In this document: in pieces, positions 34,701 to 45,576 of the stretch
How positions within the stretch are numbered: position 1 is the first letter of the stretch
Layout: each line of letters begins with the position of its first letter
Assembly: GCA_002633005.1 (NCBI GenBank)
Contig: NMRA01000635.1
Coordinates: forward strand, 165,243-229,242
From: Phoronis australis
Taxonomy: Eukaryota; Phoronida; Phoronidae
Length of the DNA stretch: 64,000 nt
Direction: 5' to 3'
Program-made: the position numbers and the translations under genes
The notes under the pieces: generated by a model
Database searches by the model: none
What the model was told of the DNA's origin: nothing
What the model saw: the letters and a program-made list of their open reading frames with translations, nothing else

Positions 34701-37700
34701 TGGCTCCAGTCACTGTACTGGCCACAGCTCGCGAGGCTTCTCGCTTCAAAAACGCACTTCTCGGGGGTGGCGACGGGGCACTGCCGGGAATCAACACAGA
34801 CGGAATGGCATCCTTCTTCAAGCGTTGTTTCGCAGGGATCTTCATCAGTTCAGCATACAAATCCCTTTCGTAATCGGACGGCAGAAAGTGCTTGCCACAC
34901 ACACGGTAATTCTCCACTGCTTTGTACGTTGCGTGGACGGGTAACGCTGCGTTCTTCACACGAATGAGCCAAGTACGGCGAAGTGTGTCATCCATCTGAA
35001 AGCGATGCACAGGTACTCCCAAAGCGCGCGTGAGCCGATAATTACTACATCCCGGTACGCAGCAACAGTGTGGCATGTTGACTGACTAGTAAATGAAAGC
35101 GAACGACGACGGAACTTAACACAATCGAGGTAGAACAATGACTGACTTGGCAGCTCTCACAGTCAGACTATGTGAAAAGAATTTGGCAGGAAGCGCTTGC
35201 CTCCTAAAACGTCACTTCCGGAAAAGCGGACGAATAATTAATAAAATTACGAAAAGCTGTAATTAAGTGAAAAATATGTCTAGGATAACCAACCAACCTT
35301 ATTTTAGCTCAAAATGACATGGAAAAAGGTTGCCTTCGCCTTTAAGTAAAATATGAGAAATGGTTGTTGTCGTCAGTGTTGTGGAAACTTGTTTGTAAAG
35401 TGTAAAATTTTAATTTTGGTTTTATAAGTAGACTTTTTCACTAATAATTTCCACAAACACTGTGACTTCACCTGAGGTTTGAGTACTTAATAAAGCTTAT
35501 CCACACTCATTCATACAAGTCAAAGAAATTGTTGAGAACATGTGTTGTGACCTGAAATTCTTATACTGAGAAAATAACTTGTTTTTGTAGGAGAGTTCAC
35601 CTCTGAAAGGAGGGCGGGGTCATGCTAGCCTGGTACTCAAGTGTCAACTGTGTTCAAGGGAAAATTCAATAGGTTGTTGGTTGATTTTATGGAAATGTTG
35701 CTAGGATACAATATTCTGATATTTGTATGTTGATAAACAACTTTCACAACATGATACAGTTGTGTGTTATTTGTATGTTTAACAACTTTCCCAATAAACA
35801 TAGTTTTCTTGAGGCATGAGCTAAAAGGTATGATTACAGACAGTGAGTGCTGCAAATATAATTTCTGTGTCACACTGGCCTTTATCCAGGATTTCGAAAA
35901 TAGGGTGTCCAAAATGGGGTTCCCAATATTCCAGGGCGTCCATGACTCCGATGCCTAACCCCCCACCCCCAGCAATCCCCCCAAATACACAGATTTTTTT
36001 ACAAAAAATGCATAGACCAAGGTTCTTACATCTAATAAACAGCCTTCTGTAGTGATCATTTTTACTAAAAAAATGTATACCAAGACTTTTACAATGCTGT
36101 CAACCAGGGCCCAGTTGCATAAAAGTTATACGCCGAATAACAACAATGACGTCGCATTATCACGCTTCACGTTGTTATTGTTGAACAATGCACCAGACGT
36201 CACGCAACAATCAAACTTATCCAGCGGATAACATTTGAAGCTTTATGCAACCCAGCCCAGGTGTGCATATTTCTTCCTGCTTTGAAAAAAGAGCCCCCAT
36301 TGTGAGCCTTCAGAGGCTTCCTAGTATTCATTACAATGTGTGAGTCCAAACTTGAAAGGTTCCTATTGACAGTGAGCGTCCAAATGATACTTTGGGCGTC
36401 CTTGCCAGGGCTTCCAGATTAGTGCTGCATAAAGGCCTGGTGACAGATTCTCGGGTGTTTATTGAAACANGCATAGACCAAGGTTCTTACATCTAATAAA
36501 CAGCCTTCTGTAGTGAGCATTTTTACTAAAAAAATGTATACCAAGACTTTTACAATGCTATCAACCAGGTGTGCATATTTCTTCCTGCTTTGAAAAAAGA
36601 GCCCCCATTGCGAGCCTTCAGAGGCTTCCTAGTATTCATTACAATGTGTGAGTCCAAACTTGAAAGGTTCCTATTGACAGTGAGCGTCTAAATGATACTT
36701 TGGGCGTCCTTGCCAGGGCTTCCAGATTAGTGCTGCATAAAGGCCTGGTGACAGATTCTCGGGTGTTTATTGAAACAATTTAGCATTAAAATTTTTTTGC
36801 TTTTCAGATATCATGGCTGAGAGTATAAAGCCATACACTGCAGAGCATAGTGAACAGTTGAGCTGCATGGTGACATTTGATTGTCGTGGTGTGGAACCCA
36901 CAGATTTCTCACCAAGGGTGAGCTACTATATTATACTTTACAGTTATGTTATAGTTTTGAGCTTACTGCACAGTTCTGTTATAGTTTTGAGCTAGTAATA
37001 TACAGCTAGTAATATACAGTACAGTTCTGTTATCTATAGCTTTGAACTGTAATTATACTGTACAGTTCTGTTATAGGTTTGAGCTAGTAATATACAGCTA
37101 GTAATATACAGCTAGTAATATACAGCTAGTAATATACAGCTAGTAATATACAGCTAGTAATATACAGTACAGTTCTGTTATCTATAGCTTTGAACTGTAA
37201 TTATACTGTACAGTTCTGTTATAGTTTTGAACTGGTATTATATTGTATGGCTGCACCTGAAACTGCACCTCGTATAGAGTTAGGCTTATGCTCCTAAGTG
37301 CAAAACACTTAAAAAACAAGGAGCTAGGTTCAAAATCACGTTTGAGTGAAGCTTTCCTAAGCCATTGCAAAGCGATTGATGTTGACTATGGAAAGTACTC
37401 AATAGAAAAATGGACAAAAAGATAGAAAGCAAATACCGACTTTTTGAAAAGACATTTATGATTTTATAGGTATACGGGCCTTAATACATTTGTATATAGT
37501 ATGGTACATTGTGCAGCACAAGGTGTATATAGTATGGTACATTGTGCAGCACAAGGTGTATATAGTATGGTGCATTATGCAGTTCAAGGTGTATATAGTA
37601 TGGTACATTGTGCAGTTCAAGGTGTATATAGTATGGTACATTGTGCAGTTCAAGGTGTATATAGTATGGTACATTGTGCAGTTCAAGGTGTATATAGTAT

Positions 37701-40700
37701 GGTACATTGTGCAGTTCAAGGTGTATATAGTATGGTACATTGTGCAGTTCAAGGTGTATATAGTATGGTACATTGTGCAGTTCAAGGTGTATATAGTATG
37801 GTACATTGTGCAGTTCAAGGTGTATATAGTATGGTACATTGTGCAGTTCAAGGTGTATATAGTATGGTACATTGTGCAGTTCAAGGTGTATATAGTATGG
37901 TACATTGTGCAGTTCAAGGTGTATATAGTATGGTACATTGTGCAGTTCAAGGTGTATATAGTATGGTACATTGTGCAGTTCAAGGTGTATATAGTATGGT
38001 ACATTGTGCAGTTCAAGGTGTATATAGTATGGTACATTGTGCAGCTCAAGGTGTATATAGTATGGTACATTGTGCAGCTCAAGGTGTATATAGTATGGTA
38101 CATTGTGCAGCTCAAGGTGTATATAGTATGGTACATTGTGCAGCTCAAGGTGTATATAGTATGGTACATTGTGCAGCTCAAGGTGTATGTAGTATGGTAC
38201 ATTGTGCAGCACAACGTGTATATAGTACGGTACATTGTGCAGCACAAGGTGTATATAGTACGGTACATTGTGCAGCACAAGGTGTATATAGTATGGTACA
38301 TTGTGCAGCACAAGGTGTATATAGTATGGTACATTGTGCAGCTCAAGGTGTATATAGTATGGTACATTGTGCAGCTCAAGGTGTATATAGTACGGTACAT
38401 TGTGCAGTTCAAGGTGTATGTAGTACGGTACATTGTGCAGTTCAAGGTGTATGTAGTACAGTACATTGTGCAGTTCAAGGTGTATATAGTACGGTACATT
38501 GTGCAGTTCAAGGTGTATATAGTACGGTACATTGTGCAGTTCAAGGTGTATATAGTATGGTACATTGTGCAGTTCAAGGTGTATATAGTATGGTACATTG
38601 TAGAGTACAGTATAAGCCCAAAAGAATCAGACAAAGTACTGTTTCCCCATCATGACAGGTCGCTATAGCAACTCACATGGTGAATTTGGCTTAAACTCAG
38701 TTGTCATGACAGAGATTCTGGGTAATTTGTTTTGTGTAGTGCAACTGTTATGCCAGGCGACCCCTACTGACATCTCAACATCTAAAGGCCACTCTGCAAT
38801 CCTAGATCCTTCAAATAGGCATACAGTAGTAATTGTAATCAGCATATAAACTGCAGTTGTGTGCTAATAGGTGCCAGTTAGCTGCCAACTCAAACAACTA
38901 TTTCCACTACAAGATTCACTGCTTTTGAAGCCCAAAGGACATGGTAATGAACTGTCTGCAGACAGCAACTTGAGAGGCATGGCAACTGTTATGTATGCAA
39001 TGATGAATGGAATTTCAGGAAGAACCACTGGCGACTCCTTTTGCACTCCTATTTCACATGGCTATGAAACGTGTTTGAAAATACCCCTCTATAGACTCTA
39101 TTCACGCGGCGGACATTAAAATCCAAAACGAGGCTCTTTGCGATAAACAAAGCGGAAATTTACATTGCGCGAGTTAAATGGCCGGTCTGTGGAGTCCAAC
39201 CTGAATATTATATCTTAAAAAATGTGTCAATAATTAACCCCAGAGACGTGGAAAAATACAGTTAAAGAACAAGTCAATGCACCAAAGAGTTGTCTGACCA
39301 AAGGATATAGGATTTTTTTTTGCGGGAAACTAGTAGGTTCGAAACATGAAAAGTAAACATGACCAAATTGCGGCGATCGTAGTGTTACGGATTAGGTATA
39401 ATGCTGAATGCAGGGTTACGTTTCTTATGATAAATTCTTGATAAAAATGCTTTCTACATGGACCAGGTCATCTGGTCGCGCATTATTGACGAGTTTAAGA
39501 TATATTCGACTGGTGGCTCATAGAATTTTGCTGTCATGTGCAATTAGTCTCAACTGGTTTAATTTGTTGATCAAGAGTAGGCCTATTAGCTTCAGGCATA
39601 GCCTAGGTCCTGGTGAGTTAGGCACTACCGAGGCTTACAGTTGATTTGTCATTGATCTGAAATAATACTTGATGTTATTAAATATATATTTTGATTACGA
39701 TAAAAAACTAGGCTCGCAATTGAAAATAAAAATTATATGACCTTCAATTCTGCTTTCTTGGTTTTAATAATTACGTCTATTTCACGTGTTATATTTTTCA
39801 AATATCAATCTCGACCAAGTTGAATTTTAAAATTAAAACATCTAATTCTTTCGTCCAAAACATATCCTTGTTTTATAGCTCAATTTCAGTTAACTGGACA
39901 GAACACAGTGGCGGATTTAGAGGGGAGCCAAGGGGCTATGCCCCAGCCCCCCCCAAAATTCTTCCAGATTCCATTTGGCAGTTCAGGAGTGCGAATTTCT
40001 TATGTGCAAAATCCTGGCTAATACTTTGCCTTGCCCCCCCCCCTAACTCAAAGTCCTGGATCCCCCCTGGAACAAGCATAGTTATCATGTTTCTTCAGAG
40101 GCCTCGTTCATATCCGAGGGGAAATGTGCCTCATGTACTGTGCGGCCTTCTGAGAGGGGAACGTTTCCCCGAGTGACGGGTCAGTGAAAACTCTACTGAC
40201 CTCCGGATCACCATCAATAGCACCCCGCCCTTTTGCAAGCTCTCATAGCTCTGTCTCAAGTAGCATTTTCAGTGGCTGATCTAGGATACCATATAGGCCT
40301 AGTGAGGGGGGGCGACATCCTCGGAGAAGCGGGCAAAGCGCGATTGTATGCACGCAGGCGGCCCGGAAGTTGCGGGCGCCGAGGATGTATACCTTCTGCT
40401 CAGGAAATCTGTCGTTGGGCTAATTTTCAATCACAAAGGGNGGACTAAAAAAAAAACGGAACGTGTTTTTCCCCCTCGTCCACTACCGGTCCTAGATCGA
40501 ACTCAGCCAAGTTTCCTCCCGCTTCACGTTTTGCTGGTTTATTTTGCTTGCGGGAGTCAAGGGGGGGGGACGGGCCCCTGCCCCCTCCTCTTAAATCCGC
40601 CTATGATTTTGTACTTTTCAAAGTGTCACCTCTGTGGTCACAGGTAATTTAAACCGTTCGAGAGAAATTTTCAATCACAAAGGGGATTTTTAGGCCTCGT

Positions 40701-43700
40701 GGCCGGGAATTTCGCGTGATTTTTCAATACTTTTGAGATGGGAATAGGGCCGATATTTGGCCCCAAAAATTCAGGGATTGAGGGCCCTGTCCTTTTTGTA
40801 AAGAAAAATGCATCGCGCTTCAACCCATAGTCATGAAAACACAGCCTGGCTGGGCCTTCGTTGCTATAACGGCATCTAGTCCGAGATGCGACAAATTATG
40901 ATTCGAAAACAGTTATTAATTAATTTTACGCGGACATATTTTCCTTCGTCGCGGCGTATGGCAAGGACCCAACGCTTTCGAATCCCAACGTCCTTAGGGG
41001 TTGTAAAACAGAGTGTCCGTATTTTTTCTACCTGTTCGAGCAACGCGGAGTACATCAACTACGCGGATAAGCCACCAGAGCTATCGTAGCGAGCCTCGTT
41101 TTGGAATGCGCCTCCTGTCGGCGTGAATAGGGTCTATACATCAACCGTTTCTTATAATATTTAATTAAAGGTGTCTCACTATGGAGAGGTACCCTGCATC
41201 TCACCAGGTGGCAGCAGGAGTCGTTGATGTTACATGACTAGTTGCCATGGCAACTTTGCTTTTGGTGTACTTCTCCATGATTGTCTGTTGTTCAAAAGTT
41301 GTATTGTTAGAGCTGTTTAAAATTATTTTATGACATGATGGTAAATCAAGGCCAGGGGCCTGTTCCAAGAAACTAACTTAAGTTCATTTTTGATTTAAGT
41401 CTAAGATTTGTCCTAAGTTCCAAACTTTGAAACTTCCATAAAGTTAGTCAAAATTAAGACAAAATTTAGGTCATACACTTATGTCAAACTTAAGATCTCT
41501 TCCTTGAATTGGTTTTGAGACAAATCTAAGTTTTATTTTAAAATTTACTAAAATTTAAGATTTGTCTTAGCTAAATCAGTTTCGTTGGAACGGGCCCCTG
41601 CTCTGAATATTATGACTTCATATTGTTCTTGTAAAGTTATTTTACTGTTGTTCAAGAAGCAAAACTTGGAAGTCTCAAGGTAAAAATGTTTCATAATTGG
41701 ATTTTAAGCCTTTTAAATTACTAAATGCTTTATACTGTTTGACACCCTTCAGGTTGGCTTCGCCGCTGAAAGTACAGAGTCTTCAACACAGTTTCCAGAA
41801 GTGGATTTGACAGAAAAGGTTGGCGTGTTTTGTGTTTTGACTGAATAAAATACTCCGTACTTTCTTAAGAATTTTGACACACTTTGTCTATCTTCATTAA
41901 GGTTATGGCAAATAGAAGGAAATTGGAAGAAAATTTAAGATTAGCCAAAAATTGTTGCTCTGAAGTTTTGGTAAACATTTAGCTAGTCAGCATGCCTGCT
42001 GTGGCCACATCACGTGACCTAATGAATATGAGTCTGAGAAGATTTCTGCCCCAACTGGGATCCAGAACTCAGGACCTTCTCAGTTCTGCTAACCACACAG
42101 CCATGACTACCGATCGCATACAGAAATCCAGACAACGTAGTAGCAGGGCATGTCGCCGTTGAAGTTTTGTCAATTTTTCAACTAGGAGGTAATAACTTCA
42201 TATTTTGTCCTGCACTGTCCTCATTTTTATGCGCCCACTTATTTATATGTAGTCGTATATTGCGGTTATCTCTGTGTGGGCGTAAGTTGTCTGGCATCCG
42301 CAGCTGTATCTCCTAAACCCCACACAGGATCTTGATGAGATTTGGCAAATGTGTTCCTATGAAGCTGACGACGGATGACAACAAATTTCGGACCTCTTCG
42401 AGTAGTGGTGTGCCTCCTAGTTGCAATTTTACTTTTTTTACGCTGTATCCTCGGAGGTCCTCAACAGATTTTCATAAAATTTGACAGTTAGGTATCTGCC
42501 CTTCTATCTACCAAACTGCTTAAGGGATGATTTTGAAAATTGGTATTTATGTTCGTACTATGAAAAGGGTTCATGATGATTTTCCAACGACTTCGACTAC
42601 TGTGGCGCCTTCTAGTGGCAGTTTTGTTTGTTTTTGTGCCCATGGCTGTATCTCCTTAACGCTCTGCAGGATCTTTATTGAATTTTGTTGGTCTTTTTAA
42701 ATGAAGTTGACAAAAGAGAACGACTTTCCGACATATTGGACTACTGGTGTGCCGCTAGTGGCAATATTTTAGTTTTTTACGTTTTTCACTGTATCTTCAA
42801 ATTTCATCAACGGATTTTCATAAAATTTGGCAGATAGGCATCTATTAGGGAGGTGACGCTATCTTCCAGTTTTGGGTTGAATTCGAGGCATTTTGTGCCA
42901 CCTGGTGGCCATTTTTACTGTTTTTGAGTCTCTTTTTTGAAATATGCCCGTCTGTCAACCAAACCACTCTAAGGATGATTGTGGAAATTGACATGTACGT
43001 TCCTAATGTGAAGAGGAGGGCTGATGATGATTTTCCAACGATCTCGACAACTGTGGCGCCTCCTAGTGGCAGTTTTTTAAGCTCATGGCTGCATTTTTTT
43101 AACCCTCTGCAGGATCTTTATTAAATGTAACATCTGTATCGAGATGAACTTGACAACAAACGACGACTTTCGGATCGACCCGACTACTGATGTGCCCCTT
43201 AGTGGCAATTTTGGTTTTTTAATTTTCCTCGGTATCTTTAAAGGTCCTCAACGTATTGTCTTAAAATTTGGCAGATACGCATCTGTGAGTTGAAACTATC
43301 TTCCAGTTTGATTCCTTGTATTTTGCGCCACGTAGTGGCCTTTTTCCTGTTTTTGAGTCTTGTTATTGGGCGTCTGTGACTCTCTATCAACCAAACCACT
43401 TTAAGGATGGTTGTGGAAATTGGCATGTATGTTCCTAATGTGAAGAGGAAGTCTTTCGATGATTTTCTGACAACTTCATCTACTGTTGTGCCTCTTAGTG
43501 GCAGTCTTGTTTTTTTTGCGCCTATAGCGTCCCTAGTGGTTATTTCATTTTTTTCATTTTTCTTCGTTCCGTGACAGATTTTTATGAAATATGGTAAACG
43601 ACTTTGATGACACATACCAGATTTCGGATGGATTCGACATATTTTGTGCCATCTTGTGGCCATTGTTATGTTCTAAATAAATACCCCTAGAAGCACACTG

Positions 43701-44294
43701 TTTGTGGTGCATTCGTGGGCGCATTTGTATGTAAAACCTTCTACTATAGATGGCTCACAGTCAGTGTCAAGGATTACCCACTTCATGGCCGAGTTCCTGT
43801 GCCTTTTTGAGAGGGCAATTTTTTCAGCTGAAGGAAACGTTATGGCCTTTATCACTCCTTTGCATTATTTTGCTTAGAGTGAACCACAGGATTTTTTCAT
43901 GGAAATGGGATTAACCTAAGCAGTGGTGCACTCTGGTGTACGATGAATGACTTTCCTTGCTTAATACTAATAAAACATTCTGAATCCGAGGTTGCGTGCA
44001 AGTTAGAAGCGATTCTAACTTTGAAAGTCATAATTGTTTAGTCACTAGAGGGATTTTCTGGATCTATTGAGGGGAATTTTTTGGTCACTAGAGGGAGTTT
44101 ATGGATCTGTTGAGGGGAATTTCGCGTGTCTTTTCAACATTTTTCAAAAACGTGGAGGGCCCACCTGGTGACATGTTATTCCTGTTACTGTCATTATGTT
44201 GTTCTATTATCCATAGGAATGGTGCGACTATGATGAGAAAGCAGACACCGAGGTTGGAATTTACGAAGTGCAGTGGAAATTTGTGAAAGTGTGA
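25772..44294 (+). CDS. CZIB: CXXC motif-containing zinc-binding protein (UPF0587/C1orf123), N-terminal codons not located
   Basis: Six exons: 25772-25855, 26686-26742, 35591-35672, 36808-36917, 41753-41818 and 44217-44294 (stop TGA). All have AG/GT borders and consistent phases. They encode 158 aa; with a two-residue start this equals the 160 aa of the human protein. Recognisable blocks are KIALQFKAQL, VGEDFRWYLK, LKCVNC, LKGGRGHASLV, CQLCSRENSI, IKPYTAEHSEQ, DCRGVEPTDF, VGFAAES, DLTEK, and YDEKADTEVGIYEV then FVKV. Two CxxC pairs (residues 31/34 and 65/68 of the assembled part) form the family's zinc site and are intact. The family is small, cytosolic and conserved in eukaryotes; its role is poorly defined. 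Exon 1 (probably just Met plus one to a few residues) lies upstream. About 90% of the locus is transposon and minisatellite in introns, yet every exon is undamaged. Confidence 0.95.
27160..28290. repeat. Inverted repeat arms (about 27160-27420 and 28040-28290)
   Basis: The left arm has GAGCACTCTGTGACAAGTTT, ACCCCCTGGTGGTC and GGAAATTGGTG...TATTATCACTAGAGCA. The reverse complement of the right arm gives GAGCACTTCGTGACAAGTTT, ACCCCCTCGTGG and GGAAATTGGCA...ATTATCACTAGAGCA. The arms are clearly homologous but diverged, with about 600 bp of unrelated sequence between. Confidence 0.75.
28436..28597 (+). mobile_element. MITE-like repeat (GGCGGATTTAGRGGG family), copy A
   Basis: CAGTGGCGAATTTAAGGGGT, then AGATTCCATTTGGCAGT, AAAATCCTGGCTAATACT and AACTCAAAGTCGGGGATC. 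The same word order occurs at 39908-40072 and, inverted, at 46951-47124. The ends are G-rich and roughly inverted, as in hAT-derived MITEs. Confidence 0.7.
29645..32163 (-). mobile_element. CR1/L2-like non-LTR retrotransposon, 5'-truncated and inactivated
   Basis: Minus-strand frames give the reverse transcriptase of a CR1/Jockey-type LINE. The linker region (WYNEELILLSRRRDYLK) is followed by RT motifs SGFRPLHST, DLRKAFDAVDH, TGVPQGSILGPLLF and the catalytic box (30810-30821). The C-terminal YNTRSSSSSDFNLPKRRSD...GKKSFSYSGPLLWNSLP is at 30004-30201. The first 40 bases of the long ORF (to 32204) are host repeat, not element. The N-terminal endonuclease is absent, so the copy is 5'-truncated, as target-primed insertion often leaves it. 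Lesions: the catalytic YADD reads YAAD, a frameshift lies near 30730, a stop at 30376, and further breaks follow. The AT-rich 3' tail ends near 29645. It is inserted in the modular repeat element. Confidence 0.92.
33535..34527. other. Assembly gap (993 N)
   Basis: A run of undetermined bases inside the Kolobok-like element. It begins at the inner edge of the left TIR, as expected when long near-identical inverted repeats break an assembly. ORFs reading through it are artefacts. Confidence 1.
34528..35076 (-). CDS. THAP-domain transposase/accessory protein of the Kolobok-like element, partial
   Basis: The first about 183 codons run from ATG at 35076 to the gap edge. Residues 1-98 are an intact THAP zinc finger: the N-terminal Cys cluster (MPHCCCVPGCSN), conserved Trp36, C60-GK-H63-F, and the closing AVPTIF-type box KKDAIPSVL at about 87-95. 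THAP domains bind DNA and in such transposons are expected to recognise the element's ends. After it comes a Ser/Thr/Pro/Ala-rich linker (residues about 100-183) that enters the gap. The catalytic part is not visible. The start lies 75 bp inside the right TIR. No frameshift or stop appears in the readable part, so the copy may be young. Confidence 0.85.
36010..36777. repeat. Direct duplication of a 307-bp segment around a single N (probable haplotype duplication)
   Basis: 36010-36469 and 36471-36777 are nearly identical once a 153-bp insertion in the first copy is removed; both are then exactly 307 bases. The junction is one N at 36470. This is the pattern of two alleles joined in series by an assembler. 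Confidence 0.85.
36108..36256 (+). mobile_element. About 149-bp MITE, present in one duplicate only
   Basis: The left end is GGCCCAGTTGCATAAAAG and the right end GCTTTATGCAACCCAGC, inverted around a TTGCATAAA core. A 4-base CCAG duplication flanks it. The second duplicate (36471 on) shows the empty site CAACCAGGTGTGCAT. Confidence 0.82.
36985..37175. repeat. 14-bp tandem repeat with duplicated flanks
   Basis: GCTAGTAATATACA is repeated about 6 times at 37083-37165 and twice at 36990-37018. Both are flanked by the same TACAGTTCTGTTATCTATAG segment, so a larger block was also duplicated. It lies in the CZIB intron after the exon ending at 36917. Confidence 0.85.
37490..38608. repeat. 33-bp minisatellite, about 34 copies
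   Basis: The unit contains GTATATAGTATGGTACATTG and TGCAGTTCAAG. Copies fall into ordered subtypes by the CAGYWCAA triplet: CAC at the left edge, then TTC, CTC, CAC, CTC and TTC again. Because 33 is a multiple of three and the unit lacks stops in several frames, long fake ORFs (about 390 aa) appear on both strands. It is intronic in CZIB. Confidence 0.95.
39908..40072 (+). mobile_element. MITE-like repeat (GGCGGATTTAGRGGG family), copy B
   Basis: AGTGGCGGATTTAGAGGGGA, AGATTCCATTTGGCAGTTCA, AAAATCCTGGCTAATACTTT and AACTCAAAGTCCTGGATC. Most similar to copy A, same orientation. Intronic in CZIB. Confidence 0.75.
41353..41600 (+). mobile_element. About 245-bp MITE with inverted ends
   Basis: The left end CAGGGGCCTGTTCCAAGAAA and the right end GTTTCGTTGGAACGGGCCCC form inverted termini. 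The inside is AT-rich with self-complementary AAGTTTAAGTC/GATTTAAGAC-like words and no ORF. No clear target duplication was seen. Confidence 0.8.
41975..42117 (-). mobile_element. tRNA-derived SINE-like sequence
   Basis: On the minus strand the sequence reads ATGGCTGTGTGGTTAGC (A-box-like, + 42088-42104), then 11 bases later GGTCCTGAGTTCTGGATCCC (B-box-like, + 42057-42076). This is the internal pol III promoter spacing of tRNA-derived SINEs. It does not fold as a complete tRNA gene because the acceptor stem partner is missing. Intronic in CZIB. Confidence 0.65.
42229..43724 (+). mobile_element. Modular repeat element with inverted ATGCGCCCAC ends, copy 2
   Basis: The left end ATGCGCCCAC (42229-42238) and right end GTGGGCGCAT (43715-43724) are perfect 10-bp inverted repeats. 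The interior repeats the same modules as copy 1 (TCTCCTAAACC, TAGTGGCAATTTT, TTTCATAAAATTTGGCAGAT, AACCAAACCACTCTAAGGAT) with a period of roughly 435 bp. Without nested insertions it is 1496 bp, a cleaner model for the family. No ORF of note. It lies in the last CZIB intron. Confidence 0.8.
44028..44125 (+). repeat. About 58-bp tandem duplication
   Basis: GTCACTAGAGGGA, TGGATCTRTTGAGGGGAATT is repeated twice. A related GGGAATTTCGCGTG word occurs near 40709. Confidence 0.7.
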
Positions 44295-45394
44295 ATCTGT
44301 AGTGTGAACAAAGTACGCAATAAGAAGCTGTGTGTTGTACAGCTTATATTACAAAGGACAGGGTGGAGAAACAATCCAATGGTCAGGTTCATTATCAGGG
44401 CTGAACACCAGTTTAGAACTAGTGATCCGATCTGAACGATATTTCCTCAGTGTCACAATAGTTTGTTGGCTCCCCAAGGACCCATTTTGATAATGCAGCT
44501 CTATATGACGACAGTTTGAGTGAGATATAATCAAAGGTCAAAGTTGTTGCTGTAGTAGACTGCTTGTGGGACTTTGCAGTGAAAACTTTGTTAGGCGTTT
44601 CCTAACTGCATTTGTCTAACTATCCATAAGGCTAAGACATTCGTTTCCCCTCGCCCTACCCTCCCTCCTCCAAGATGGATAGGTAGTTGATAGAAAAAAG
44701 TGTCAGAGTGTGCAAAATAGTTTTTGCCGTAATTGCAAGAATAATTCTTTTGCCCAATTTGCAAATGAAATGTTTCCAATAAAATATAATTGCTAAAAAT
44801 TGATCACGCGATACTAAGCAAAAAGTTATTATTTTTTTTACAAAAATCAGCCTCTGGTTCTCAAAGTGGCTGCAGGAATAGACGTCGGGCCATCGTGTTA
44901 ACAAAAAAAGCCGTTGGTTGAAAGCCTAACTTCAACGGAATTTTGTTATTTTAGGTGTATTGGGCAAACCATAGTCATAGCAAAGTCTTAGCAAAATAAG
45001 AAAACAAGAGTTCAGTCGCGCATATGTAAGCCCGTTAAATGGTAGGTAAAGCTGCCTTTTCGTGCCATGTTGCGTCACCACCGCAAGATCCCAGCGCAAA
45101 CAACAAAAGCCGATAACAGTTGTATTGAATAGCAGTCCATTGCATGTGGGTATTATTCGCAGCTGTCTGAATTCGGTGATTCTTACGGCGATGTGGACAA
45201 GCCAATATGTCTTAACAGTTTGTTACATTTGGCAATTAATGGCACTTGCTGGCTCAGAGCGATGCTCTTAACATTACAGGTGTTACCATTGAAGATAGGC
45301 TTTAAGGCATTCAGTCAGAATGCTTGCAGGTGTGACATTGAATGGTGCTCAGTAAGAGTGGTTCATATTGGAGCAAAAGCAATCAGCTTAGAGG

Positions 45395-45576
45395 CATTTG
45401 TGGGCTGAAGTTCCCACAAGACTTCCCTCACATTTGTGGGCTGAAGTTCCCACAAGACTTCCCTCACATTTGTGGGCTGAAGTTCCCACAAGACTTCCCT
45501 CACATTTGTGGGCTGAAGTTCCCACAAGACTTCCCTCACATTTGTGGGCTGAAGTTCCCACAAGACTTCCCTCAAA
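45395..45576. repeat. 36-bp tandem repeat, 5 copies
   Basis: The unit contains CACATTTGTGGGCTGAAGTT and CCCACAAGACTTCCCT; copies are identical. Each unit also has a small internal inverted repeat TGTGGG/CCCACA, so single-strand hairpins are possible. Confidence 0.93.

Larger units (their letters stand above)
33339..35345 (-). mobile_element. Kolobok-like DNA transposon with THAP domain, 191-bp TIRs and TTAA target duplication (internal gap)
   Basis: TTAA at 33339-33342 and 35342-35345 flank a 1999-bp element whose ends are inverted repeats. They begin AGGCGAAGGCAACCTTTTTC and run about 191 bases (33343-33533 and 35151-35341) with only a few mismatches. The sole visible gene reads minus from 35076 and starts with a THAP domain. 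A TTAA duplication plus a THAP protein matches the Kolobok superfamily. P elements have 8-bp duplications, and piggyBac transposases lack THAP. A 993-bp run of N (33535-34527) hides the rest, so autonomy cannot be judged and the true length may differ. It lies in the second identified CZIB intron, 63 bp outside the modular element. Confidence 0.85.

Noticed and set aside
37456-38668. Several 276-392-aa ORFs on both strands
   Set aside because: They are frames through a 33-bp minisatellite; the repeat length is a multiple of three and the unit lacks stops, so openness is not evidence of coding.
42057-42104. Functional tRNA gene
   Set aside because: Box-like promoter words are present but acceptor and anticodon stems do not pair; SINE remnant is more likely.
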